This document shows positions 11,906-19,240 of a DNA stretch of 19,659 nt, in pieces (position 1 is the first letter of the stretch; every line of letters starts with the position of its first letter). The position numbers and the translations under genes are program-made. A model generated the notes under the pieces. The model saw nothing but the letters and a program-made list of their open reading frames with translations. It searched no databases and was not told the DNA's origin. The DNA comes from Zygnema cylindricum. Taxonomy: Eukaryota > Streptophyta > Zygnematophyceae > Zygnematales > Zygnemataceae. The stretch covers positions 15,001 through 34,659 of the forward strand of contig JBBHKE010002431.1 in assembly GCA_037447655.1 (NCBI GenBank), written 5' to 3'.

Positions 11906-12307
11906 GGGCAAGGGAATTCCTCTAAAACATTGAAGATGCCGACAGTCAACAAGATAGCATTTTCAATGAGGGAGGGATGAGCGGCAACGAGTCTTACAGA
12001 TATTCCATAATTGCCTATTGATTTTTTGTTTTTATATATTAGTTTAAGAATGGTAGTTTAATTATATAGTGGGAAACGCGGTTAAACTTATGCCATATTA
12101 ATGTAGACATTTAATGGAGTCCATTATTCATTGACTTCATAGGATAAAACATATTTCGTATGTGTGCATGGTTTTTTTATGGGATAATACAATTTCGGTT
12201 TTTCTGATGTTCCCGTGTCTTGTATATCGTGGAATTTGATGTATTTTTATATATTATTATGTATTTACCTTCAAATGTTGTTAATATGGTGTTCAGATTT
12301 TGAGTGT

Positions 12308-12469
12308 GCTTCTAATATGAATTCATATATTTTGTTGCAATGTACATCCTATCCTAATCAGCGACGACTATGCTTCGTCGTTTTTTCAGCTTCTAATATG
12401 AACTCATATATTTTGTTGCAATGTACATGCTACCCTAATCAACGACGACTATGCTTCGTCGTTTGTTCA
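12308..12469 (+). repeat. Tandem duplication, two 81 bp units
   Basis: Units 12308-12388 and 12389-12469 both start GCTTCTAATATGAA and end in a small hairpin ACGAC-tatgcttc-GTCGT followed by TTCA. They differ at about six positions. They lie 400 bp downstream of the transposase pseudogene, probably in the transposon's 3' non-coding part, where repeated GCGACGA-type motifs could be subterminal binding sites. Confidence 0.9.
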
Positions 12470-12556
12470 TCATCATTCTCGGAAATTGATAAATTGTTAG
12501 TTTCCTAAACAACATATACATCGCACAAAGTAATGGTTGCCCTTTCAGCGACGAGA

Positions 12557-12757
12557 ACTTGTCATCGCAGGATGGAAATTCAGGGGCGAAAAAACTTTCT
12601 TATCATATCCGACAAAGTAGAGGCTCTGTCGTTGCTAAATGGAAATCCAGCGACCAAACAGCTTCATCATCATCTCCAAGAGTACAAAAGGTGTTTTGTC
12701 GCTAGACAGAAATCCAGCGACAAAACAATTTTCTCATCATCTCCGAAAAAACAGAGA
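12557..12757 (+). repeat. Three degenerate ~66 bp tandem units with GTCGCT/AGCGAC arms
   Basis: Each unit has the order GTCGCT-like arm, ATGGAAATCCAGCGAC or variants, then TCATCATCTCC. The third unit is clearest: TTGTCGCTAGACAGAAATCC followed by AGCGACAA, a small inverted repeat. The first two units are more diverged. A further related motif, CGGCGAGGTTGTTCGTCGCT, lies at about 12829-12848. Such arrays are common near the ends of DNA transposons; a role as transposase-binding sites is inference. Confidence 0.7.
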
Positions 12758-12849
12758 GTTTAAATCCGCTGAATTCAAAACATAAAAGCCTTTGTTACTA
12801 TGTTTTTGTCTCTTTGAATAACCTTTCAACGGCGAGGTTGTTCGTCGCT

Positions 12850-13162
12850 GGTTCATGAAATTTCAGTCATCATATTACATGGGTATTATTATATTAAATA
12901 CCAAATAAGAGGTTTTTTCATATACAAAAAAACATAAAAAAACTTGACAAGAACCATTAAAACAGTAGTGAAAAATCAAACCAAAATTTTCCGGATAGGA
13001 AAAGCAAAGATGAAGAAAGATACGCGGTGAGAAATAAAATAAAAAAGTCATATTTGTAGCATATACAGATGATCCACAAACGAAAAATGTCAATAACATA
13101 TAATATATTTAAATACGATACTGTCATCGATAGAACATGAAAGCAATTTAAAAAACACACAA

Positions 13163-13195
<33 letters not shown>

Positions 13196-13640
13196 AAAGT
13201 TGACATATATAAAATCATTCATTAACAACAATGGGAGAAGAAGTACAAAATTTATATATTTTATGATAAAATCTTTTTTCAATGTTGAACTAAAACAAAA
13301 AATTATCTAAGGCCAAGTTATCTACAATGGTCAACAAAGCTCTAAATAGTATTGAATTTCCAACGTTTCTGCCTCTACCTCAAAAAATCCTCTTTAATAT
13401 ATTTTTAAAACCTTCATATTTTACACACACTAAGTATGAACGATTTGTGATAAGAAATGTAGATCCATGAAAGGCTCCTCACGGTATAATCCATGCGCTT
13501 TTGTACGCTTGAATACCTTCAATATGGTATTTTCTTCTTCCTTATGATCGTATAGGTGCTTTCCAATACAACAGAAAGTCAGATTTAAGTTCATCGTCGA
13601 TGACAATTTAAGATACACAAAAGAGACAAAGAAAACGGAT
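12850..13640. other. AT-rich non-coding stretch
   Basis: No gene is recognised. It includes a short (TA)n run near 13170-13193. The minus-strand frames of 62-74 codons here look like translated AT-rich sequence rather than proteins. Confidence 0.5.
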
Positions 13641-14275
13641 TATAGGGGGTATATGGGCTAGACAAATATAACGCAAAAAAGAGGGACAAAGAGAGAGACT
13701 AAAGAAGTATGTCATATTCGGAGATGGCAACGAAATGTATGGAGACACAACGACAAAGTGATGGTGGATGGTTAATTACCAGGGAGATAAATAAGGCGTA
13801 CGGGCGAGAAGGGAGATAATATGGAAGAGGGAGTGTCAAAAATTCAAGGGGGGCAAGAGAAACTGAAGTAGAGGGAAATGATAAATGATAGATTGAAAGA
13901 GATAGATAACAGGATGGAGAGCAATGATGAGAGGGAAACAGGTGTCAAAGGATGAGCAAATATTCAAGAGGGAAGAAGGGAAAAATTAGCGACGAGGTAT
14001 TGAGGCACGAAATAGGCGGGACACAAAACGAAAAAGAGGGTAAAATGGGGAAAAAGTGAGTCAAGACGAAAAACAACGAAAGGATATGAGACAGAACGTG
14101 GGAGAGTGAGTGGGAAGAAGAGAGTGAGAGAGAAGAGTAAAGAAAAGGAATGGGAAAAAATGTGGGAGATGGACAATTAGTAGAGGGAGAGGTTAAGAGA
14201 CAAAGAGGTTGGGAGAATGAAAGAGGAAGAAAAAGGAGGTAGAGAGCGCGGGAGAGATGAATAAACATGTTGAGA
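13640..14275 (+). repeat. Purine-rich (GA-rich) low-complexity tract
   Basis: The plus strand is strongly enriched in A and G for about 600 bp (GAGAGAG, GGGAGAG, AAAGAGG and similar) without a fixed unit. Minus-strand open frames here (13945-14289 and 13964-14176) are Ser/Leu/Phe/Pro-rich translations of the polypyrimidine strand and are not genes. Such tracts can form triplex structures. Confidence 0.8.
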
Positions 14276-14690
14276 TGCGCACTTACCAATGATTTCCTAA
14301 TAATCCCGGAAAAATTTAGCGACGATGTTGGCTCGGACTTCCTCGTTGTTCCACCATATTACAGTCTACCCTACCACTGCTATAAACCCTAAAAAGAGGT
14401 ATAGATTACTGGATGCTGCAAGACTAAGCGAGGCGGCGGGTTTGTGATCCGCATCCTGCCCAAAAAATGGCGACGTCGTGAAAAAATGGATCTTGGAGAT
14501 TCAAAAGCATGCCACCGGAAAATGAGGATGTGGTTGGGATTTGTCTGACCACAAAATCTTTTTTTTGTGTAATGTTCGCATATGGCGTTGGTTTGTTATT
14601 AGTTATCGTTTTCAAGGCATCACGTTTTTTCAATTCTAAATTCAGTTACTTCACTCTAATATTTACACAATATGACACTAATTTGTTGTA
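14276..14690. other. Non-coding right part of the GTAC-poor block
   Basis: Motifs TTAGCGACGA (about 14316) and GGCGACGTCG (about 14469) resemble those downstream of the transposase, so this may still be transposon sequence. No coding frame is recognised and no terminus could be fixed. Confidence 0.4.
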
Positions 14691-14891
14691 GTTTTGTGAA
14701 ACATAACCCATTTTAACGTTAAACTTAACTCTACTAAGCGTCTATTTTGTTCAAAGGTCTTGTATTACCGTTATGTTCACTTTTGAACCTTTAACACTGT
14801 CATCCTATACTCTATTAATCTCTCAGGTTCTCAAATAGAGTGAAAATAGCACCGTATTACACTTAACATTCCACGACTATCAACACGTGTA

Positions 14892-14959
14892 AGTGTGAAA
14901 CATTACGTTTATGTAACATGGGCAGTTTTTAGCATGTGCACATGTTATCCATTCACACT
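14892..14959. other. Inverted repeat around 14892-14959
   Basis: AGTGTGAA at 14892-14899 pairs with TTCACACT at 14952-14959. Inside it GTAACATG and CATGTTAT also pair, giving a nested hairpin of moderate stability. Function is unknown; it may be an old transposon end. Confidence 0.5.
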
Positions 14960-15298
14960 GTGAGACACAAAAACGAACGCCCCAAGGTATGCGAACGCCT
15001 ATTTTACAAACTCGCCTCCACTATTTTTCTAAACGCAACTTTGTATGCAACCGACATAAGTTAACCACAATTTATGTACAGATTTCGGTAACGAAGTACA
15101 CTGTTGTACGAACAAACTACTTCCGTACACCACACTATTCACGAAACAAGTACGGTAAAACCATTGACGCTAATTTATAAGAACTGTAATTAACGTCAAA
15201 GATAAATTAAATTCATTCACTGTATTTCGGGTATTAATGTCAAAATTTTTGGGTGACGATATAGCTTTCATAAGGCTAATAACGATTCACGGTGTAGT
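14960..15298 (+). mobile_element. TIR element family F, partial diverged copy
   Basis: This aligns with the reverse complement of the element at 7047-7577. Shared features are CCGTACACCACACTATT at about 15123-15139, then AATTAACGTCAAAGATAAA, then the terminus CTAATAACGATTCACGGTG near 15278-15296 (family CTAATAACGATTCGCAGTG). The opposite terminus was not recognised, so the left limit is arbitrary. Confidence 0.55.
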
Positions 15299-15329
15299 AT
15301 ATAGAACTAAAATATAATAGGTCGCATGA

Positions 15330-15520
15330 AACTATCGCATACGTATGAGAAATATCGCATGAGAATATATCGCATAAAAATATATCGCACGAAAAACAAG
15401 GAAGAAAAATAATGCAAGGAAAATATCGAAATAAAAGTACCGCAAGAAAAATATCGCACAAAAAATATTGCAAGAAAATTATCACAATAAAATTCTTAGC
15501 GATATTTCAAACGAAAAAAT
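15330..15520 (+). repeat. Degenerate tandem repeat, unit about 14 bp (AAATATCGCANGAAA)
   Basis: At least ten imperfect units of AATATCGCAAGAAA type follow one another, including ATATCGCATGAGA, ATATATCGCATAAAA, ATATCGCACGAAA and ATATTGCAAGAAA. The minus-strand frame over it (15276-15485) is the translated repeat, with CDIF runs, and not a gene. Confidence 0.85.
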
Positions 15521-15529
15521 CCTTATCAA

Positions 15530-15960
15530 TAAGTTATAAGGAGAACATATCGATCATCGCTGAAGTCTAGCGCTACACAACGCTCTGAAAAACACTTGTT
15601 TGTACGGCACGTTTGGATATAATGATGCTAAAAAAACAGCCGCTACGATAAAACATTTTCTTCAAAGCGACAATTGAAAGTACACCACGAAAACGCACAG
15701 CACATCGGCCACGTCGGCAATAAAATACATACTTTTTGGTTGCATGTATGGTAAATACCGTACGCATTAATACAGTCAACGCCATAGATGTCCTATGCGC
15801 ATAAAACGCACGGAATAAACTATCGAATACTACGTTCTGTGCGCATAAAACATTTTCAAACTTTTAAAATTCGTAGGTAAAATTCGTACTTTTTTAACAA
15901 GTACTATTAAAAAATTAAATATCCAATACCGTAAAAAAACTGATAAATGCAACGAACTAA
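15530..15960. other. Intergenic, contains one stray unit of the ~100 bp repeat
   Basis: Around 15700-15785 the motifs CCACGTCGGCAATAAAATAC, TTTTTGGTT and ACAGTCAACGCC match the tandem array at 16360-17515, which suggests an outlying unit. GCGCATAAAACG-like words occur twice (about 15797 and 15841). No gene is seen. Confidence 0.45.
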
Positions 15961-16228
15961 CGGCGAGCGCCGGGATTTACGGCGTTTCCAATGGCGACTT
16001 CCTTCTGAAGACAGGGTGGAGGACAGATGAAAATACGCGCGTGCAAATGAAGCAAAACGGCTCAAGGAAGCCGCCATTGGAGACGCCATAAATTCCGCGA
16101 CTCGCCGCTCAGATAAAAATAAGCGCGCGCAAATGAAGCAAAACTGAACAAGCGGTGAGCGGCGGTATTTACGGCGTCTCCAACGGCGGCTTCCTTTTGA
16201 AGACGGAGTACGTGTGCGCAAATGACGC
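15961..16228. repeat. Compound fold-back: module in direct-inverted-direct order
   Basis: A ~51 bp GC-rich module occurs at 15961-16012 (+), 16061-16110 (-) and 16152-16204 (+). Its core reads ATTTACGGCGTCTCCAAYGG, followed by CGGCTTCCTT. Between the modules lies a second direct repeat, CAGATAAAAATAAGCGCGCG followed by CAAATGAAGCAAAAC, at about 16024-16059 and 16110-16145. A third, truncated version follows the last module. The middle module can pair with either neighbour to form stems of about 45 bp. No protein is recognised; the minus-strand frame 15907-16230 is not conserved as coding. Confidence 0.85.
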
Positions 16229-16507
16229 AACGTTTTTTTTTAAATGTCCGTACAGTTTCCGTACATTATGTGACGTCCGAATTTTACGAATTGTACGAAA
16301 CAAGCGAATACTACGTAGTAATCTGAAAAAATCCAAATCCATACGAATAGGACATCTTTGGTCAACGCCAATGACGCCAGCTCATTGTCCACTTGGGCGA
16401 AACCAAAAAGTATATGCAGAGAATGACGTAAGGACTGTTACAATAAGCGCCGACCACACACGTCATCGTGCACGTCGGCAAAATATCATACTTAACTTTT
16501 CAACTAA

Positions 16508-17255
16508 GGGTGACGTTCCATTAGACGAAAAGTGGGGTTCGTTACTGGACGCCGTACGTTTTCGTACAGTGCCGTACAGAGACGTACCAAACAATTTTTT
16601 TTGTCAGACGAAACATCGTTACTGGAAAGCTGTCGGGAAGCTCCAATGATGTAGGCGTAATTCCTGACCGTTGGATGTTTCACATTTTGAGATCCGCGAA
16701 GCAATCGAGCACATCATCTAGTGGGCCCCAACTCTCCTCGCCGAGGAGAGTTGGGGCCCACTAGATGATTTCCATTGGTACACGTGAAAAGCTAAAAAAT
16801 ATCTACGTTGTACAAGCGATCACAGGCCTGCACGTCGTACATGCCACGTACATGCCATGTGCCTCCTGCCACGTTGAATGCAGGTCAGGTGAAAATATCC
16901 TCGCACGCTCCGTCTGACATCCACCGACATTCAACGTTTGCCGCGACCTTCAAGGTTTGTCGCGTCTTTTGCCATTCCGTTTCGAAATTTTGACTATCCA
17001 TTTTGAAAATCAAAACCTAGCCAAAAACTTTATGTACGAATCATTAATAACCTCCGGTGGTACAGAAATTTCGTACAGATATTACGTTTGTAGATTTTTT
17101 TCAAGATTTTTAGAATCTGGACTCTAACCTACGTGGCGCCAATCATAATTGAGTAGAATTTGTTACTAGGCCGACACAATGGAGCGGACTTACAGTAAAC
17201 GCTGCTAGTAGACTTGTCCGTACATTTACTGGGACCGCCTAATGGAACGTCACCC
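16508..17255 (+). mobile_element. MITE family D, copy D2: intact TIRs and TAA target duplication
   Basis: The ends are a perfect 17 bp inverted repeat: GGGTGACGTTCCATTAG at 16508-16524 and CTAATGGAACGTCACCC at 17239-17255. TAA flanks both sides (16505-16507 and 17256-17258). A 3 bp TWA duplication and a TIR starting GG fit PIF/Harbinger (Tourist-like) elements. Removing the element and one TAA restores TTTTCAAC-TAA-ACCAAAG, which matches TTTTCAGTCAAACCAAAG in the next array unit near 17451-17468, a related empty site. The element encodes no transposase. Compared with copy D1 it contains an additional long palindrome at 16713-16769. Confidence 0.85.
16713..16769. other. Near-perfect palindrome, 28 bp arms, 1 nt spacer
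   Basis: The left arm 16713-16740 (starting ATCATCTAGTGGGCCCC) is the exact reverse complement of 16742-16769, with a single C at 16741 between them. The centre is CTCCTCG-C-CGAGGAG. The matching part of MITE D1 has no palindrome, so it arose or inserted within D2. Transcribed, it would fold as a very stable hairpin. An inverted-duplication assembly artefact is also possible. Confidence 0.95.
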
Positions 17256-17540
17256 TAAACCAAAGAACTATAATACAAAAAATAAGATACGGATAATAAC
17301 AGTCAACTACGACCGCATTTTTCGTCATCCACGTCGGCAAATATCGTACGTACTTTTTTGGTTGAACCAAACAGAACGCACGAGGAAATACGGACAGTGA
17401 CAGTCAACGCCGACCAGACAGCTCATTGACTACGTCAGCAAATATCATGCTTTTCAGTCAAACCAAAGATTATGTACGGAAATAGAGTACGGAAACTTGC
17501 AAGCACGCTGACCACCGTAATCTGAACTGCTGGTTGTACC

Positions 17541-17630
17541 TTTTCTCGACACCTGTTGGTCCTTCGCACGTGTGTTGAAAAGATCAGATTATTTTCGCGA
17601 CACTTGTTGGTCCTTCACACGTGTAAAAAA
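17541..17630 (+). promoter_or_regulatory. Duplicated G-box block upstream of the gene
   Basis: Two ~39 bp copies (17541-17581 and 17592-17630) read CGACACYTGTTGGTCCTTC, then RCACGTGTG or similar. Each holds a CACGTG G-box, at 17567-17572 and 17618-17623. They lie about 130-190 bp before the putative start codon, a usual place for bZIP and bHLH sites in plants. Regulatory function is inferred from the motif and position only. Confidence 0.55.
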
Positions 17631-17640
17631 AACGAATAAG

Positions 17641-17666
17641 AGGGTTTTCGACAGTCAAAACCCTAA
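17641..17666 (+). promoter_or_regulatory. Telo-box in an 8 bp inverted repeat
   Basis: AGGGTTTT (17641-17648) and AAAACCCT (17657-17664) are a perfect inverted pair with an 8 nt loop. The right arm continues as the plant telo-box AAACCCTAA at 17658-17666. It stands about 90 bp before the start codon at 17757. A further ACGT-type motif, TGACGTGGC, is at 17736-17744. Telo-boxes are common in promoters of plant genes, but similar CCCTAAA words also occur inside R1 repeats here. Confidence 0.5.
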
Positions 17667-17756
17667 TTCAACTCACAAGGGCTCTTCGTTAACCAAAAAG
17701 TGCATTCGGTCATCGATTTACCCTTAGTATCCGAGTGACGTGGCGAGTCCGCAGCC

Positions 17757-17853
17757 ATGGCTGCCACCATGCTCACCGTGACATTGCTGATCTTAGCATG
17801 CCACGTGGCACTCGCACAGTCATACTACAATGGAACCATGGCGAAGCGAGACA
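17757..17853 (+). CDS. Exon 1 of a secreted LRR-type protein (signal peptide)
   Basis: The start codon is in a strong context (GCAGCCATGG). The 32 encoded residues form a signal peptide: a short N-region, a hydrophobic core LTVTLLILACHVALA, and a signal-peptidase-like ALA-Q site after residue 20. The mature part begins QSYYNGTMAKRD and includes one N-glycosylation sequon (NGT). A second ATG at residue 5 is also in good context. The exon stops at GTGAGT, a consensus splice donor, leaving one nucleotide (A, phase 1) that completes a Lys codon with exon 2. Composition is clearly more GC-rich than the surroundings. No TATA box is obvious. The window holds only the N-terminal part of the gene, so full function is unknown. 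Confidence 0.65.
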
Positions 17854-18487
17854 GTGAGTTTCCCCTCCTTTGACCTTTCTCTGCATCTCAAGCGTGCGGT
17901 CCATGCATTCACACGTGCGACAGCTGACTCTAATTCTACGAGGAAGCGCTTAACTTAAACCGAGATCAAAATCTAATTCTTAACAATAATAATAGTTATG
18001 AATAACAATTATTAATACCTATTATTAATAACCATTATTAAAAACTAATATTAATAACAATTATAAAAAATAGTTATTAATAATATTTTTTAATAATAAT
18101 TAAACCTTATTCTTCTAATTCTTCTAATTCTAAGATAAAAATCTGATTCTTAACAATAATAAAAATGATTGATAATAATTAAACCTTGAGTGTTATTCCT
18201 AACACTGTGCAGTCCATGTATTCACACGTGCGTGAATGGTGTCTCTGATTTCTCCTGGCTCGTGTGTCCGTACAATGATTGTGTGTCCGTACAATGATCG
18301 ATGTGTCCGTACGATGATGGTGTGTCCGTACAATGATCGTGTGTCCGTACAATGATCGATGTGTCCGTATAATGATCGTAAGTCCGTACAATTATCGTGT
18401 GTCCGTACAATGATCCTGTGTCCGTACAATGATCGTTTGTCCGTACAATGATCGTTTGTCCGTACAATGTCCGTACTGTTGCTGCAG
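17854..18487 (+). other. Intron 1 (634 bp) with AT-rich core and terminal tandem array
   Basis: It starts GTGAGT and ends TTGCTGCAG, a canonical GT-AG intron. From about 17975 to 18180 it is dominated by TAATAA and TTATTA words. Two segments recur at each side of this core: GTCCATGYATTCACACGTGC at about 17899-17918 and 18212-18231, and CTNATTCTTAACAATAATAA at about 17973 and 18142. The last 220 bp is the tandem array described separately. Confidence 0.65.
18262..18478 (+). repeat. Tandem array of 12 SBP-box-like units in intron 1
   Basis: The unit is about 19 bp, GTGTCCGTACAATGATCGT. The core TCCGTACAA starts at 18267, 18286, 18325, 18344, 18383, 18402, 18421, 18440 and 18459. Variants are TCCGTACGA at 18306, TCCGTATAA at 18364 and TCCGTACTG at 18470. 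Spacing is 19 or 20 bp until a last step of 11. TCCGTACAA exactly fits the published SBP/SPL binding consensus TNCGTACAA with its GTAC core. The array ends 9 bp before the exon 2 boundary, so it also overlaps the region where the branch point and pyrimidine tract should be. Minus-strand frames with SLYGH and IIVRT repeats are the array translated. Confidence 0.95.
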
Positions 18488-18620
18488 AGGCGGCTCTGGA
18501 GGCGGTGAGGGCGGCCTTCGCGAACCCAGGGAACTTCCCCAAGATCCAGTGTTACGGAGGAGGACCGTACGACGCTTCAAAACCCATTAGATGCAACGAA
18601 TCCGGTCATGTGTATTCCAT
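18488..18620 (+). CDS. Exon 2: N-terminal cap resembling LRRNT_2 of plant LRR receptors
   Basis: Spliced to exon 1 the frame stays open: RDKAALEAVRAAFANPGNFP, then KIQCYGGGPYDASKPIRCNE, then SGHVYS. The exon ends at CCAT before GTAAGT, leaving two nucleotides (AT) for an Ile or Met codon. A charged D-K-x-A-L start, a predicted helix, two cysteines 13 residues apart and C-x3-G-x-V form the pattern of the LRRNT_2 cap, which precedes the leucine-rich repeats in plant LRR receptor kinases and related secreted proteins. The exon is strongly GC-rich against AT-rich introns, and the splice phases agree, both of which support a real gene. The repeats, membrane segment and any kinase would lie beyond the window. 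It could also be a secreted LRR protein without a kinase. Confidence 0.6.
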
Positions 18621-18766
18621 GTAAGTCATTCTGGCTGCGTGCACTCTTTCATGTTACATTCCGCTCTCATTTTCGCACTAAAATTTGTGATGTTGCGCGT
18701 CTTTCCTTCCTTGCCTCCTTCCATCAAACTTATATTCCTTGCGTACTTCTTTATTTCCTTTCTTTG

Positions 18767-18983
18767 GTCCTGTGATCAATTGAAGAGTAAAGATGTAGAT
18801 CCTTTGTGATCGATTAAGAGATAGGGGAAAATCCTTTGTGATCGATTAAGAGAAAGGGGAAGATCCTTCTTGGTCAATTAAGAGAGAGGTGAAGATCCTT
18901 TGTGGTCAATTGAGAGAGAGAGCTAAAGATCCTTCGTGGTCAATTAAAAGAGAGGTGAAGATCCTTTGTGGTCAATTGAGAGG
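18767..18983 (+). repeat. Tandem repeat, unit about 32 bp, about 7 copies
   Basis: Units of the form GATCCTTTGTGGTCAATTGA, then GAGAGAGGTGAA, follow one another from about 18767. They vary mainly GTGATCGATTAAG versus GTGGTCAATTGAG. The last unit runs into the possible LTR. The array lies in intron 2 and has no coding role. Confidence 0.9.
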
Positions 18984-19240
18984 TGTTGCGGATCCTTAGT
19001 GATCCTTTTGGAGAATAGAGGTTTTAAGGAGTGTGATCATTATTGAGTGACCTTTTAAGAGTGTAGAGTTTATCTTTGAAGAGAGAAGAAGAGGAGAGAA
19101 GAGTGATGTAAAGAGGCTTCGGCCAGAAACACTTATTAATTCTTTTGGCCGATTATCCTCTTGTAATTTATGAGCTTTCACTAATATTTTATGTTTGCGA
19201 GCATTTATTTTGAGTGGGTTATTTATTTTACGATCCAACA
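18984..19240 (+). mobile_element. Possible small solo LTR
   Basis: The segment starts TGTTGCGGATC and ends GATCCAACA, a TG...CA pair with imperfect inverted ends. Inside is a GAGAGAAGAAGAGGAGAGAA run, then CTTCGGCCAG and TTTTGGCCG, which can pair, and AT-rich sequence, loosely like the R-U5 part of plant LTRs. The ~257 bp length would fit a TRIM-type LTR. No 5 bp target duplication or primer-binding site was found, so this is tentative. Confidence 0.25.

Larger units (their letters stand above)
9001..14690. mobile_element. Probable insertion block carrying a decayed pogo-like transposon
   Basis: I count about nine GTAC tetranucleotides in roughly 5.7 kb here, against fifteen in the first 1.1 kb of the window, so this block differs in origin from its flanks. 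It holds a transposase pseudogene at 10148-11905. To its left are introns or leader sequence, including a ~65 bp direct duplication (about 9670-9731 and 9934-10000). To its right are tandem repeats rich in GCGACGA and a purine-rich tract. I could not find terminal inverted repeats or a TA target duplication, so the limits are compositional only and the block may hold more than one element. Confidence 0.4.
16360..17515 (+). repeat. Tandem array of ~100 bp units, interrupted by MITE D2
   Basis: About four units share the order AACCAAA, AAATACGGACAGTGACAGTC, AACGCCGACC, CTCATTG, CACGTCGGCAAATATC, TTTTGGTT. The CACGTCGGCAA core lies at 16471, 17330 and, as TACGTCAGCAA, at 17431. The MITE at 16508-17255 splits one unit. 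The units are diverged from each other by roughly a fifth, so the array is old. No open frame runs through the units. Confidence 0.7.

Noticed and set aside
13945-14289. Minus-strand Ser/Leu/Phe-rich frame that looks like a membrane protein
   Set aside because: It is the polypyrimidine strand of a purine-rich tract; composition alone gives the hydrophobic look.
15907-16230. Minus-strand Arg/Ser-rich frame of 107 codons
   Set aside because: It crosses the direct-inverted-direct modules in both orientations, so it cannot be one conserved coding sequence.
18262-18478. CRISPR-like spacing of repeats
   Set aside because: Units are contiguous, without unique spacers of constant length, and the setting is a eukaryotic intron.
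18179-18542. Several overlapping minus-strand frames with SLYGH / IIVRT repeats
   Set aside because: All are frame translations of the 19 bp tandem array in intron 1 and run antisense into exon 2.
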